Program-made: the position numbers and the translations under genes | Virus record (IMG/VR): IMGVR_UViG_3300008050_000026 | Location: 33,075 to 97,074 of that record | Source: a virus | Direction: 5' to 3' (one strand) | DNA length: 64,000 bases | In this document: in pieces, positions 55,813 through 63,800 of the stretch | Position numbering within the stretch: the first letter of the stretch is position 1 | How the letters are laid out: the number at the start of each line of letters is the position of its first letter | The notes under the pieces: generated by a model | Databases searched by the model: none | What the model was told of the DNA's origin: nothing | What the model saw: only the letters and a program-made list of their open reading frames with translations

Positions 55813-56515
55813 AAACCACACTTTTGTCTGTTTTGACTTCGAAACTGGAGGAGTTGATAAGAAAGAAAACAAACATGCTACAAAATTTCCTATCACTGAA
55901 GTGGGGATGGTTGCTTATGATATGAACTTTGAACATATCTGTGAGTATCGTGACTATATAAAAGGTCAGGAAATTGATGGTGTATATGTAGGCTATGATC
56001 CAGATCTTCATTATCAACAGGAAGCATTACGTTATACTGGTATTACAATTGAAAAACTTGAGAACGAAGGAATTGATTACAAACAGGTAGTCAAGAACAT
56101 AGTTAATGTATTCAAACAGGCTGATGCTGGAGCAAGATATAAGAAACCAATTCTTGTAGGACACAATGTTGCCTATGATGTTGGATTTCTTCTGTACTTA
56201 TTTGCTTACGCTAAGGTTGATCTCAGTAAACTTGTAGCAGGATACTTTGATCATTTCGATACATTTCATCCAACATTTTTGGATACCATGTATATGAGTA
56301 GAATTAGTGATCCACATAATCGGTTGAAACATGGACTTGGGGATGCTTGTAAGCGAGCAGAAATTGAATTGTTTGATGCTCACACTGCTTTAGCGGATAC
56401 AAAGGCAACGGCAAAACTTCATCAGTGGTTCACAACTCGAATGAGGTCTGGATCTACAGAAGCAGTTGAAACGACAGAAAATAGAACACGTGACCATTTC
56501 AAAATAGAAGGATGA
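55805..56515 (+). CDS. DnaQ-like 3'-5' exonuclease (DEDDh)
   Basis: A 236-residue exonuclease. Exo I is 'FDFETGG' (D11, E13), Exo II 'GHNVAYDVGFL' and Exo III 'HTALADT' (H-x-x-x-D), the DEDDh pattern of PolIII epsilon and RNase T. It probably proofreads for the DnaE-like polymerase, whose PHP domain looks degenerate. I chose ATG 55805 over the longer frame at 55733 because of homology start. It overlaps the stop of the small gene upstream. Confidence 0.85.
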   Translation: MLKNHTFVCFDFETGGVDKKENKHATKFPITEVGMVAYDMNFEHICEYRDYIKGQEIDGVYVGYDPDLHYQQEALRYTGITIEKLENEGIDYKQVVKNIVNVFKQADAGARYKKPILVGHNVAYDVGFLLYLFAYAKVDLSKLVAGYFDHFDTFHPTFLDTMYMSRISDPHNRLKHGLGDACKRAEIELFDAHTALADTKATAKLHQWFTTRMRSGSTEAVETTENRTRDHFKIEG

Positions 56516-56820
56516 ACAGAAAAAACAAATTGCCAAAACCTATTGGCCAACTTCATGGGTATAAATTCAGAAACATCGGTGGAGGTATATTCATCTTCGC
56601 TGGTAAGAAATCTTTGTCAAAAGATAATCCTCCAAAAGGTTTTTTCAATCTTGGAAATGCAAAGAAATATGTTGAAGTTCTCATGTCTGAAAAGAATGAC
56701 ACAAAGTTAATTGAAACAGCAACAAATCCTTATCTATCAAGTTTAGGGTCAGCAAGAAAAAGACTTGAAGAATATAAGAAAACAAAAAAATCGTTAAGAA
56801 ATGCGCATAGACCTATCTAA
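56512..56820 (+). CDS. Unknown small protein
   Basis: A 102-residue protein in ATGA overlap with the DnaQ-like gene. It begins with a beta-rich part (LHGYKFRNIGGGIFIFAGKK) and ends in a basic helical region (SARKRLEEYKKTKKSLRN). Its 3' end overlaps the AAA+ gene by 20 bases. No family is recognised. Its beta-domain may be an adaptor of the ATPase that follows. Confidence 0.45.
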   Translation: MNRKNKLPKPIGQLHGYKFRNIGGGIFIFAGKKSLSKDNPPKGFFNLGNAKKYVEVLMSEKNDTKLIETATNPYLSSLGSARKRLEEYKKTKKSLRNAHRPI

Positions 56821-58378
56821 AAGGCTTTACAATCTATTAAGAAAAGAGCCTCATTCACTCATTCATGGTTACTATGATTATGACAACAACAAGATCGATG
56901 ATCGTGTAGAGTCATTAAATCTTGCTGAATTTAATCAGCCAAAAATTGAGAAGTTCATTGCTGCTATTGAAAAGGCAAATCATCCATCTTTCAAAACACC
57001 CTTGCGTCAATGTAAAAAATGGCTTGAAGTTCTCAAAGATCCATTGAATACATCTGTAGGTTCAGTATCTGGTTTCAAAACTGTAATGGAAACCTATGTG
57101 AAACAAACAAAGTCTGGATACATATACAGTTTGAATGAGGATGGAAATTATATGCCATATTGTATTGAGGAGGTAAAAGCTACTCGAGATGATGATGATG
57201 GTTATTATGTATTCATCAAAACAAAATACATTGGTACTTCACTTGATCGTGACGAATGGTCCTCAAGGAGCAAAAGCTTTGAAGAAAAATCAAGATATTT
57301 TTATTTCTATGGTGATGCATTTGATGAGAAACTATCATTGATTGATATTCTTTCAAAACAAAATCTTCATATCGAAACCCAAGAATACATAGATAATTAT
57401 GCTATGCAAATTGAGGATTTCAAAATACTAATAAATAAAGGCCAGAACAAACAATACAGAGGATTAGGTTCAGCTTTGGTTTCTGATGGTGATAGATGGT
57501 ATGCGAGAAACCGATGGATTTCAATTGATAGTAATGTTATACTTGATGCAATTCCAGATGAATTGAAAAGGAAAGCAACTGTTTCAGGTAAGAAAAGACG
57601 TATACCAATTCATCCATATTTCAAATGCTTTGATCTACAAACTCATAAGTGGTGTTTGCTTCATCCAAATTCATTAGAGGATTATGAATATAGTAAGGAG
57701 CAAATGGATAAGCTCGTCCTTGATCAAGATCTAAAAGATACGTTGAATAAGGTTCTTGCAAGTGAAGCCAAATTCAATGACATCATAGCAAATAAAGGAA
57801 AGGCTATGATTGTTTTATCAACAGGAGTACCCGGAGTTGGTAAGACACTAACTGCAGAGGTCTATTCCGAATACCATGAAATGCCATTGTACAAGGTTCA
57901 AGCCTCAAGTCTTGGTAGTAAACCAGAGGACATTGAAAAGAATTTGAAGATCACACTTGAAAGGGCATACAATTGGAATGCAGTTCTATTGATCGATGAA
58001 GCTGATACCTATGTAATGCAACGAGGAACTGATCTTGTTCAAAATGTCATCGTGGGAATATTCCTAAGATTGCTTGAATATTACAATGGTGTCCTGTTCA
58101 TGACTTCAAATCGAGTTGATGAAATTGACAATGCAATCAGGAGTAGATCTACATTGGTTATCAATTATCAACTTCCAAATGATAATCAAAGACACGAAAT
58201 TTATAAGATCTTGTTGAAACAAAATGAATTTGAATATGATGAAAATGAATTGGTTCAAATACTTCCAAGTTCTGAAGGTGACTCTGGGCGAGACATCAAA
58301 AACATAATACACAAGTTATTACTTTTGGACCTTCCACTTAATTTGACTAATGTTGAAAAAGTAAAGAAATTCATGTAA
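56801..58378 (+). CDS. AAA+ ATPase with long N-terminal domain
   Basis: A 525-residue protein. The C-terminal AAA+ module has Walker A 'GVPGVGKT' (342-349), Walker B 'LLIDEAD' (396-402), sensor-like 'FMTSNRVDEIDNAIRSR' and a C-terminal helical lid. The N-terminal 300 residues are of unknown fold. Single AAA+ modules of this type (CDC48/Bcs1-like by look) can remodel protein complexes or unfold substrates. It is flanked by the unknown 102-residue gene and a methyltransferase gene, which gives no firm clue to the substrate. Confidence 0.75.
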   Translation: MRIDLSKRLYNLLRKEPHSLIHGYYDYDNNKIDDRVESLNLAEFNQPKIEKFIAAIEKANHPSFKTPLRQCKKWLEVLKDPLNTSVGSVSGFKTVMETYVKQTKSGYIYSLNEDGNYMPYCIEEVKATRDDDDGYYVFIKTKYIGTSLDRDEWSSRSKSFEEKSRYFYFYGDAFDEKLSLIDILSKQNLHIETQEYIDNYAMQIEDFKILINKGQNKQYRGLGSALVSDGDRWYARNRWISIDSNVILDAIPDELKRKATVSGKKRRIPIHPYFKCFDLQTHKWCLLHPNSLEDYEYSKEQMDKLVLDQDLKDTLNKVLASEAKFNDIIANKGKAMIVLSTGVPGVGKTLTAEVYSEYHEMPLYKVQASSLGSKPEDIEKNLKITLERAYNWNAVLLIDEADTYVMQRGTDLVQNVIVGIFLRLLEYYNGVLFMTSNRVDEIDNAIRSRSTLVINYQLPNDNQRHEIYKILLKQNEFEYDENELVQILPSSEGDSGRDIKNIIHKLLLLDLPLNLTNVEKVKKFM

Positions 58379-59040
58379 TGGACAATTGGTTAAAAGAAAT
58401 CAAGAACAGTAACTTCAAGAAATATTCTCAATTTGGAGAAGAAGGACATCTGTTATTTATTCTTGCTCAAATTCCAGAATGTGGTAAAGACCAATTTCTT
58501 GTTGATATTGGTGCAGGTAAGAATTACTACCTCTCAAACACTAAACACTTCAAGGATATTGGATATTCAGGAATTTGGATTGATGGTGATATAAGTGAAT
58601 TGCATCCTGAAATCAAGCAACATTGGGTTACACGAGAGAACGTATGTGATCTACTTCAAATGTACAAATGTCCCCATGAGTTTGATTTGCTTTCAATTGA
58701 CCTTGATGGAAATGATCTATTCATACTTGAAAAGATCCTTGTTTATTACAGGCCAAGAGTTATTGTAGCTGAATTCAATGCTAATGTTCCTCATGGTGAA
58801 ATCAAAACGATAAAATATGATCCTCAACATGAGTGGGGAAAGGATGATTATTTTGGCTTCAGTTTTGAGGCAGGAAAGTTACTTGGAAAGATGTTTGGAT
58901 ATAAGATTGTCTACAACAATGCTGATCATAATCTTTTCTTCATAAGGGAAGATCTAATAGTTGGCCTTGAAGTACCTGAAATTACATACCACCACAGGCA
59001 GTGGCATAAGAAGTCTAACAGAAAAATGATTGACTGGTGA
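58378..59040 (+). CDS. FkbM-family-like SAM-dependent methyltransferase
   Basis: A 220-residue protein with 'YSQFGEEGHLLFILAQ' (16-31) and 'LVDIGAGKNYYLSNT' (41-55), the SAM-binding motif I, followed by 'LLSIDLDGNDLFIL' (104-117). FkbM-type enzymes O-methylate sugar or polyketide hydroxyls; the Ser-Gln-Phe-Gly-Glu-(E/D)-Gly start is characteristic. It overlaps the AAA+ stop and is coupled to a second methyltransferase-like gene, so they may modify the same glycan. DNA methylation is unlikely because no DPPY or PC motif is seen. Confidence 0.65.
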   Translation: MDNWLKEIKNSNFKKYSQFGEEGHLLFILAQIPECGKDQFLVDIGAGKNYYLSNTKHFKDIGYSGIWIDGDISELHPEIKQHWVTRENVCDLLQMYKCPHEFDLLSIDLDGNDLFILEKILVYYRPRVIVAEFNANVPHGEIKTIKYDPQHEWGKDDYFGFSFEAGKLLGKMFGYKIVYNNADHNLFFIREDLIVGLEVPEITYHHRQWHKKSNRKMIDW

Positions 59041-59651
59041 ATTACGAAGAAAATATAGAACAGGGATTGGAGAACAAAGGTAGATACAGATTACCTTTCA
59101 ACAACGATGAGTTCATTAAGGATATGGTTGTTCAATTGAAAAAACAACACAACCTGAAAATAGCAATAGAAACAGGTAGTTTCATGTATACTACATCAAG
59201 GTTCTTTGCCAATCTTTTTGAGAAGTTCATAACATTTGAGAAATCAAGTAAGTTATTCAATGAGTTCAATCACATCATTGCAGGACATACAAATGCAATA
59301 GGCCTCTGTATTGATAGTGTAGATGGATTGAAAAAATATTCACCTCAAATAACTTCTGAAACACTTATTTATCTGGATGCACATTGGGATGATAATTTTC
59401 CATTGTTAGAGGAGCTAAAGGTCATTGCTGATACAGGTGAAAAACCTCTTATCATGATCCATGATTTCAAAGTTCCTGACACAGATAGGTTCTTCTATAC
59501 ATTTAATGATGTAGATTTAGATCTTGATTATGTAGAAGAAAGTCTCGATAAAATCTATGGTAAAGACAAATATTCAATCATGTATCCTGCACAAGTTGGA
59601 ATTGAAAACGTAGGTTGTGTATTCATAATTCCTGAAAAAAGTGGAAGTTGA
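59037..59651 (+). CDS. Second methyltransferase-like protein (class I fold)
   Basis: A 204-residue protein starting at GTG 59037, in overlap with the FkbM-like stop. 'KIAIETGSFMYTTSRFFANLFEKFITFEKS' (about 41-70) matches motif I-II of SAM methyltransferases of the CmcI type, with the acidic Glu in motif II. 'LIYLDAHWDDNFPLLEELKVI' further on is similar to the DAH motif of that group. Activity on a sugar or small molecule is likely. A catalytic metal site may use the D-A-H. Confidence 0.6.
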   Translation: MNYEENIEQGLENKGRYRLPFNNDEFIKDMVVQLKKQHNLKIAIETGSFMYTTSRFFANLFEKFITFEKSSKLFNEFNHIIAGHTNAIGLCIDSVDGLKKYSPQITSETLIYLDAHWDDNFPLLEELKVIADTGEKPLIMIHDFKVPDTDRFFYTFNDVDLDLDYVEESLDKIYGKDKYSIMYPAQVGIENVGCVFIIPEKSGS

Positions 59652-60090
59652 AGACAAAATAAAATTGCTTAAAGCGTATCCTCCAATAATTGAGGTGCGT
59701 GTACCTGAGAAGTATGCGTATTCACCTCTTTTCAAACATGCAATGAGTGATGAGATGAAAAAATTATGGGGTGATGATAAATACTTGATCGTCATAATGC
59801 CTATTGAACACATGCCTGCTGTTATCAATATCAAAACAACAGAAATTTCAGATGAAGCATTACAAGAATTTGCTAAAAAATGGTCAGAGGTCGTCCAAAC
59901 AAATAGACCTACATACATAGTACCAGATGCTGACAATGATCCAGAATTCAGTCTTGTCAAGCCAAGTTTCATCAAAATCCATTCAGTTTTAGAGGATGGA
60001 GAAGATCTATTCAGAGAGAAGATGGAACGAATGGATGAATATGTAGTCAACAAGATCCAATCAGATAATGAAAAAAAGTTGTTGAATTGA
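59641..60090 (+). CDS. Unknown protein at the end of the methyltransferase operon
   Basis: A 149-residue protein starting at GTG 59641, overlapping the previous gene by 11 bases. It is helical/beta mixed with 'YLIVIMPIEHMPAVINIKT'. There is no family I can name. Its coupling to the two methyltransferase-like genes suggests a common process. Confidence 0.45.
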   Translation: MEVEDKIKLLKAYPPIIEVRVPEKYAYSPLFKHAMSDEMKKLWGDDKYLIVIMPIEHMPAVINIKTTEISDEALQEFAKKWSEVVQTNRPTYIVPDADNDPEFSLVKPSFIKIHSVLEDGEDLFREKMERMDEYVVNKIQSDNEKKLLN

Positions 60091-60096
60091 CTGTAG

Positions 60097-60120
60097 AATA
60101 ATAATTTATTATTATTTTTA
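60097..60120 (+). promoter_or_regulatory. Promoter element before the Cys-rich protein gene
   Basis: AATAATAATTTATTATTATTTTTA, the TATTTTTA end one base from TAnnTTTG. ATG 60142 is 21 bases after it, giving a short leader. It lies directly behind the previous stop. Confidence 0.6.
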
Positions 60121-60141
60121 CATCATATTAAATCAACAACA

Positions 60142-60543
60142 ATGGATTATTATTGCGATAAATGTAAAGGAACTACAAAATGTGTGGATTATTGTGATAA
60201 TCCAAGCTGTCCAGAACAACCATGCTGTTTCAAACCATTGAAAGATTGTGATTGCAATCCTTTAACTGAAACAAGGCTAAAGGAAATGGATGATTATCAG
60301 ATTTTTGCTCGAGGTGAAATTGTAAACGAACAGGAAAAAACTTGGTTATACAACTTTGATCCAGACATTAAGTTAATATGGTATGCAAAGCGAGGGTTGG
60401 TGCATGACTGGACAATATATGTTGGTCCAGCTAAAAATGGCAAAGAATGGGTCCTTTCTTATGGTAACAAGTTCACAGATGAGAAACTTGTTAAGGAATT
60501 GGTACCTATGTTGGACTCAGCTTGGAAATTATACAGGCGATGA
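60142..60543 (+). CDS. Cysteine-rich small protein
   Basis: A 133-residue protein with at least nine cysteines in the first 40 residues (CDKCKG, CVDYCDNPSCPEQPCC, CDCN), probably a pair of zinc sites, followed by a beta-rich, Trp-containing domain (TWLYNFDPDIKLIWYAKRGLVHDWTIYVG). It could be a nucleic-acid or protein binding adaptor. It is overlapped at its stop by the next short frame. Confidence 0.5.
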   Translation: MDYYCDKCKGTTKCVDYCDNPSCPEQPCCFKPLKDCDCNPLTETRLKEMDDYQIFARGEIVNEQEKTWLYNFDPDIKLIWYAKRGLVHDWTIYVGPAKNGKEWVLSYGNKFTDEKLVKELVPMLDSAWKLYRR

Positions 60544-60695
60544 AAAAGAAAATACAGGATTTGAAAAATAAAGTTGATAAAATGACTTTGATTGATGTTG
60601 AAAAAAGACTTCAATTTATTTCAATGTTCTGTATAGAACCTGGGTTGTTGACGTTGGTAGAAATAAGATTACTAACTGATAGAATTTTGAAATGA
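60540..60695 (+). CDS. Small basic peptide gene
   Basis: A 51-codon frame in ATGA overlap with the preceding gene. Its stop (TGA 60693-60695) overlaps the ATG of the next gene. The peptide begins MKKKIQDLKNKVDKMT, is lysine-rich and amphipathic, and may form a coiled coil. The two-sided overlap supports translation. Confidence 0.45.
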   Translation: MKKKIQDLKNKVDKMTLIDVEKRLQFISMFCIEPGLLTLVEIRLLTDRILK

Positions 60696-61201
60696 TGGAA
60701 ATAGAAATAATCGAACGAGCATTTATGGTGGCAAGATTGGCTCACGCCAACCAAATGTATGACATATATCCATACGAATACCACTTACGTGAAACACTTA
60801 AGGTGGCCAAAGGAATTGCTTTGTCTGAAGATATTCAAGTTGCTTGTGTTTTACACGATGCACTTGAGGACACTTCATTATCATACAACGACATCAAGAA
60901 AGCTTTTGGTAAAAATGTTGCTGAGATTGTTTACAGTGTAACCGATGAATTGGGTAGAAACAGAAAGGAGCGAAAGGAAAAAACATACCCAAAAATAAGG
61001 GGAAGCGTTGATGCAGTTCTTGTTAAACTATGTGACAGAATTGCTAATGTGAAACATTCAAAGGGATACAATGAAAGGCTCTTTAACATGTATGTCAACG
61101 AACATTCAAATTTCAAAAACAACATTGTCGTTGATCATCTTACAAATGTGAATGTTGAAATGCTATCACTAACGTTAGAAAATCTATATGTTACTGATTG
61201 A
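60692..61201 (+). CDS. MESH1/SpoT-type (p)ppGpp hydrolase-like HD protein
   Basis: A 169-residue HD-fold protein. With ATG 60695 as residue 1, the metal and catalytic residues match MESH1-type hydrolases: H30 in 'YPYEYHL', H54/D55 (VLHD), E58/D59 (ALEDT), D114 and N118 (LCDRIAN). These small alarmone hydrolases remove the 3'-pyrophosphate of ppGpp and similar molecules. In a phage this could blunt the stringent response or counter toxins that make alarmones. No synthetase domain is present. Confidence 0.75.
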   Translation: MMEIEIIERAFMVARLAHANQMYDIYPYEYHLRETLKVAKGIALSEDIQVACVLHDALEDTSLSYNDIKKAFGKNVAEIVYSVTDELGRNRKERKEKTYPKIRGSVDAVLVKLCDRIANVKHSKGYNERLFNMYVNEHSNFKNNIVVDHLTNVNVEMLSLTLENLYVTD

Positions 61202-61208
61202 TGGTAAA

Positions 61209-61295
61209 ATGGCGATCGATTTCCAATTCCTTATCGGGGGTGGGATCTTGATCGTCTATTTTGAAGATGATGAATTCAAATTTAAGATTGTGTGA
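61209..61295 (+). CDS. Very small hydrophobic peptide, candidate
   Basis: A 28-codon frame from ATG 61209, peptide start MAIDFQFLIGGGILIVYF, a probable membrane segment, followed by an acidic tail. The stop TGA overlaps the ATG of the next gene. Its size is at the limit, but the packed overlaps make a real gene plausible. Confidence 0.35.
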   Translation: MAIDFQFLIGGGILIVYFEDDEFKFKIV

Positions 61296-61483
61296 TGACA
61301 TCCAGATCTAAAATATACACAGTTGAAATTGAAATGGACTCATTTGAATGTGAGGTCGTTGCAAAGAACATAACTGAAGCAAAACAAAAGGCTTTGAAAC
61401 GTCTTGGTAAAAGGAAACCAAGTGGATTGGTTAAAAAGGATTGGAAGACAAGAAGAAAAGCAATTTGGGTTGATGAGAAATGA
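61295..61483 (+). CDS. Small basic protein
   Basis: A 62-residue protein starting at ATG 61295 (GTG 61292 also possible). It is basic (KALKRLGKRKPSGLVKKDWKTRRKAIW), with a short beta-like start. The start overlaps the small hydrophobic peptide and the stop overlaps the next ATG. No family is recognised. A nucleic-acid-binding role is suggested by charge. Confidence 0.45.
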   Translation: MTSRSKIYTVEIEMDSFECEVVAKNITEAKQKALKRLGKRKPSGLVKKDWKTRRKAIWVDEK

Positions 61484-61686
61484 ACGTAGCATTCTACTTA
61501 CTAACAGCAATTGAAACCATGGGAATAAGAAAATCTACATTGAAAGGATGCTTTCTTTGGATCTTGATTTTTATATTTATTGCAATATGTATTGCAATTT
61601 GGAACTTGGACGATGAAGTTTGTACTACCTGTAGTTTGTGTGTTATATATAGCAATCAAGCTAATTATCTTAATCAGAAACGATAA
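61480..61686 (+). CDS. Small membrane protein with Cys-rich C-terminus
   Basis: A 68-residue protein with a strong hydrophobic segment (about 22-41, LKGCFLWILIFIFIAICIAIW) followed by an acidic 'NLDDEVC' and 'CTTCSLC'. It may be a small inner-membrane protein such as a holin-like or regulator peptide. It follows other tiny coupled genes. Confidence 0.4.
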   Translation: MNVAFYLLTAIETMGIRKSTLKGCFLWILIFIFIAICIAIWNLDDEVCTTCSLCVIYSNQANYLNQKR

Positions 61687-61714
61687 CAATCACAATAATT
61701 ATTAGATTAGCACT

Positions 61715-62113
61715 ATGAAAAACCTCTATTCAATCCTATTTGTGTTGATGACATTCTCGGCATCAATAGGCGTGGGTATCGCTGGAAACAGTGGCACTTT
61801 CGACAATCCGTCTGAGGAGAAAGTATCTCCCTCAATTGTTGATTTGTTTGTAACTTCAGCTTATGCCCAAGAGGCAGATGAACCAGCTGATACAGATGAA
61901 TTGATTTCCGAAATAATCGCGAACTATGACTGTGAAGAAGCCCAAGCAATTGCGGTGGAAGTAGCAGAAGTTTTCGAGGATATGCCGGCTTCAGGATCAG
62001 ATGCCAATAGTTGGGTATCTTGGGTAACTGGTTTGGCTGCAGTAATCGGAGGAGCAGTAACGTATATTGTACAATTGATTGTCAGGCGGAAAAGTAAAGC
62101 CGCAGCTGGGTGA
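61715..62113 (+). CDS. Membrane protein with signal peptide and C-terminal transmembrane segment, holin candidate
   Basis: A 132-residue protein with a hydrophobic start (about 4-23, SILFVLMTFSASIGVGIAG), a probable signal peptidase site around 'SAYAQ-E', an acidic middle and a C-terminal transmembrane segment (about 100-124, WVSWVTGLAAVIGGAVTYIVQL) with a basic end. The gene stands alone before a strong terminator, which suits a lysis-timing protein, but its link to lysis is inferred. Confidence 0.45.
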   Translation: MKNLYSILFVLMTFSASIGVGIAGNSGTFDNPSEEKVSPSIVDLFVTSAYAQEADEPADTDELISEIIANYDCEEAQAIAVEVAEVFEDMPASGSDANSWVSWVTGLAAVIGGAVTYIVQLIVRRKSKAAAG

Positions 62114-62136
62114 GCCAGCAGATTAAACATCTAATG

Positions 62137-62164
62137 AAAAGGTCTATTTCGGTAGACCTTTTTT
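62137..62164 (+). terminator. Rho-independent terminator after the membrane protein gene
   Basis: AAAAGGTCTA-TTTCGG-TAGACCTTTT, a ten-bp stem with a six-base loop, followed by TT. It separates the small-gene block from the last promoter. Confidence 0.85.
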
Positions 62165-62185
62165 ATGCAATAAAGTGAGCCAAGT

Positions 62186-62207
62186 TAATAATAATTTATT
62201 ATTTTTA
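62186..62207 (+). promoter_or_regulatory. Promoter element before the last gene block
   Basis: TAATAATAATTTATTATTTTTA with TATTTTTA at 62200-62207 (one base from consensus). ATG 62231 is 23 bases past it. A closer ATG at 62212 is in another frame and reads into a stop after about 30 codons. Confidence 0.6.
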
Positions 62208-62230
62208 CTGTATGGTTAATATGCAAAATA

Positions 62231-62590
62231 ATGGATCGCGAAAGTATATATCTAAGACAATGTCTGGATTGCAATTGCAACGATTGCAAGTTCCTGATAC
62301 GTCGTCTTGATGTGCTTAACGAATATAAGCAGAAAAACAGAGATTATTATGCATGGTCATATAGGATAAGGAGAAAGAAATTTTGGGATGATGCACAAAA
62401 AGCATTTAAGAATGGACAAATCAAAAGGTATGAAGCTTTGTTAAAAGAAAGAACGAAAGTATCTCTTGATACCACATACAAAAGTGGATTATCTTATGGT
62501 GATTGTACCAAGTTCAATAAGCCGATATCGTTCATAGCCAACACATTGCAATTAGATACACAAGAATGCTTCATTCATAGAAAAGATTAG
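62231..62590 (+). CDS. Cysteine-containing small protein
   Basis: A 119-residue protein with 'CLDCNCNDCKF' at residues 11-21 and further cysteines at 'YGDCTKF' and 'QECF', probably zinc-binding. The centre is basic and helical (YRIRRKKFWDDAQKAFKNGQIKRYEALLKERTK). It may bind nucleic acid. It is the first gene after the last promoter. Confidence 0.5.
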   Translation: MDRESIYLRQCLDCNCNDCKFLIRRLDVLNEYKQKNRDYYAWSYRIRRKKFWDDAQKAFKNGQIKRYEALLKERTKVSLDTTYKSGLSYGDCTKFNKPISFIANTLQLDTQECFIHRKD

Positions 62591-62767
62591 ATGAAAATAG
62601 TTAAGATCCAAATGAAGTTGATAGTAACAGATGAATACTATGAGGGAGATATGAAAGAATGGGTTGAGGGACTTAAGACAGGTGTATCACAAAAGGAACT
62701 AATGAAAGATGCTGAGAAAGGCATTAAGAAAGTAACTGCATCAGCAACTGTAACCGATAGGAAATGA
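62591..62767 (+). CDS. Small hypothetical protein (58 residues)
   Basis: A 58-codon frame starting directly after the preceding stop (ATG 62591) and ending in ATGA overlap with the next gene. It has a beta-rich start (MKIVKIQMKLIVTDEYYEGD) and a helical, lysine-rich end (KELMKDAEKGIKK). No family is recognised, but the tight overlap argues that it is translated. Confidence 0.5.
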   Translation: MKIVKIQMKLIVTDEYYEGDMKEWVEGLKTGVSQKELMKDAEKGIKKVTASATVTDRK

Positions 62768-62988
62768 AAAAACTGATAAAAAAATTCAAGGAATGGTTAG
62801 ATGATAACTTTCCAAAGTATGAGATACTTGAAGAGAAATGCGTGTCATATCTTGAAGCAGATAAGCTAATGAAAGCTTGTAACAACGATGATGATACAAC
62901 AAAACATTGGGTAATTTCTGACCTTGAAGACATCAACAAAGCATACGGTTGGGTCTGGATATGTAGAAAGAAAAAAGTTAAGAGATGA
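62764..62988 (+). CDS. Small hypothetical protein
   Basis: A 74-residue, helical protein (MKKLIKKFKEWLDDNFPKYEILEEKC...), with a basic N-terminus and a Trp-containing C-terminus (KAYGWVWICRKKKVKR). It overlaps both neighbours by four bases. It could bind nucleic acid by charge. Confidence 0.45.
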   Translation: MKKLIKKFKEWLDDNFPKYEILEEKCVSYLEADKLMKACNNDDDTTKHWVISDLEDINKAYGWVWICRKKKVKR

Positions 62989-63161
62989 TACAGAAAGCAG
63001 GAAAACCAAAAGCAGGTACAGTACATCCTTCAATTAAGAAATTTGATTGGAATATAGTAACTGGAAATACTGGTAAATGTATATGTGCAAGACCAAAAGC
63101 AATGAGTTATGGTAGAATGATCTCGTGCAATGGTTGTGGAAAACTAATATCAAGTTTCTAA
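62985..63161 (+). CDS. Small zinc-ribbon-like protein (58 residues)
   Basis: A 58-codon frame whose ATG at 62985 overlaps the previous stop. It ends at TAA 63159, overlapping the ATG of the sulfotransferase gene. Cysteines at 'KCICARP' and 'ISCNGCGK' (C-x-C ... C-x-x-C) suggest a mini zinc ribbon. Function is unknown. Confidence 0.45.
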   Translation: MIQKAGKPKAGTVHPSIKKFDWNIVTGNTGKCICARPKAMSYGRMISCNGCGKLISSF

Positions 63162-63799
63162 TGGTTGTTTCAGATAAATACAATTTCATCTTTGTTCATA
63201 TACCTAAAACAGGAGGTAGATCAATAAGAACAATACTGAAAGATCATATAGAAATATCTACTCATCATCGATTAGAAAATATGAATAGAAATCGAATACA
63301 TGCTCATCTTACATTATACGAGATAAGAAAGTATTTGAATGGCTATAGTTTTGATAATAAAGGCAATGTAAAACCATTACAAGATCCTATCAAGCGATTT
63401 GAAGGGAAAAAGATCTTTACTGTAATGAGAAATCCATGGGATTGGGTAGTAAGTTACTATGAATTCATAAAGAGTAGAAGACGTCATCCAAAATATTTTG
63501 AAGTAAATGCAATGAGCTTTAAGGATTTTATAAAGTCAGATTATGTCAAACCTCAAGTAAATTACATTTGGAATTTTACAACAAATAGTATCTGGCCAGA
63601 AACTAAGATAATTCGTTTCGAAGATCTTCAAAAAGGATTTAATGAAATGCTGCTGGAAGTTGGTCTTCATCAAATGCAATTACCTCATTTACATAAAACA
63701 AAAAGAGGAAAATATCATGAGTATTATGATGAAGAAACAAAATCGTTAATAGCCAATAAGTTTGCAAAGGAAATAGAACTATTAAAATACGAATTTTAA
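63161..63799 (+). CDS. Sulfotransferase-like protein 2
   Basis: A 212-residue carbohydrate sulfotransferase-like protein. The 5'-PSB loop is 'FVHIPKTGGRSI' (11-22), an excellent match to the family (x-H-I-P-K-T-G-G-x-S), and the 3'-PB region 'IFTVMRNPWDWVVSYYEF' (about 85-102) matches R-N-P-x-D/R-x-x-x-S-x-Y. It would transfer sulfate from PAPS to a glycan. The start at ATG 63161 (TAATG overlap) is preferred to the long frame at 63125. It is more canonical than the sulfotransferase-like protein at 49530, with which it shares the fold but not close sequence. Confidence 0.8.
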   Translation: MVVSDKYNFIFVHIPKTGGRSIRTILKDHIEISTHHRLENMNRNRIHAHLTLYEIRKYLNGYSFDNKGNVKPLQDPIKRFEGKKIFTVMRNPWDWVVSYYEFIKSRRRHPKYFEVNAMSFKDFIKSDYVKPQVNYIWNFTTNSIWPETKIIRFEDLQKGFNEMLLEVGLHQMQLPHLHKTKRGKYHEYYDEETKSLIANKFAKEIELLKYEF

Positions 63800-63800
63800 G

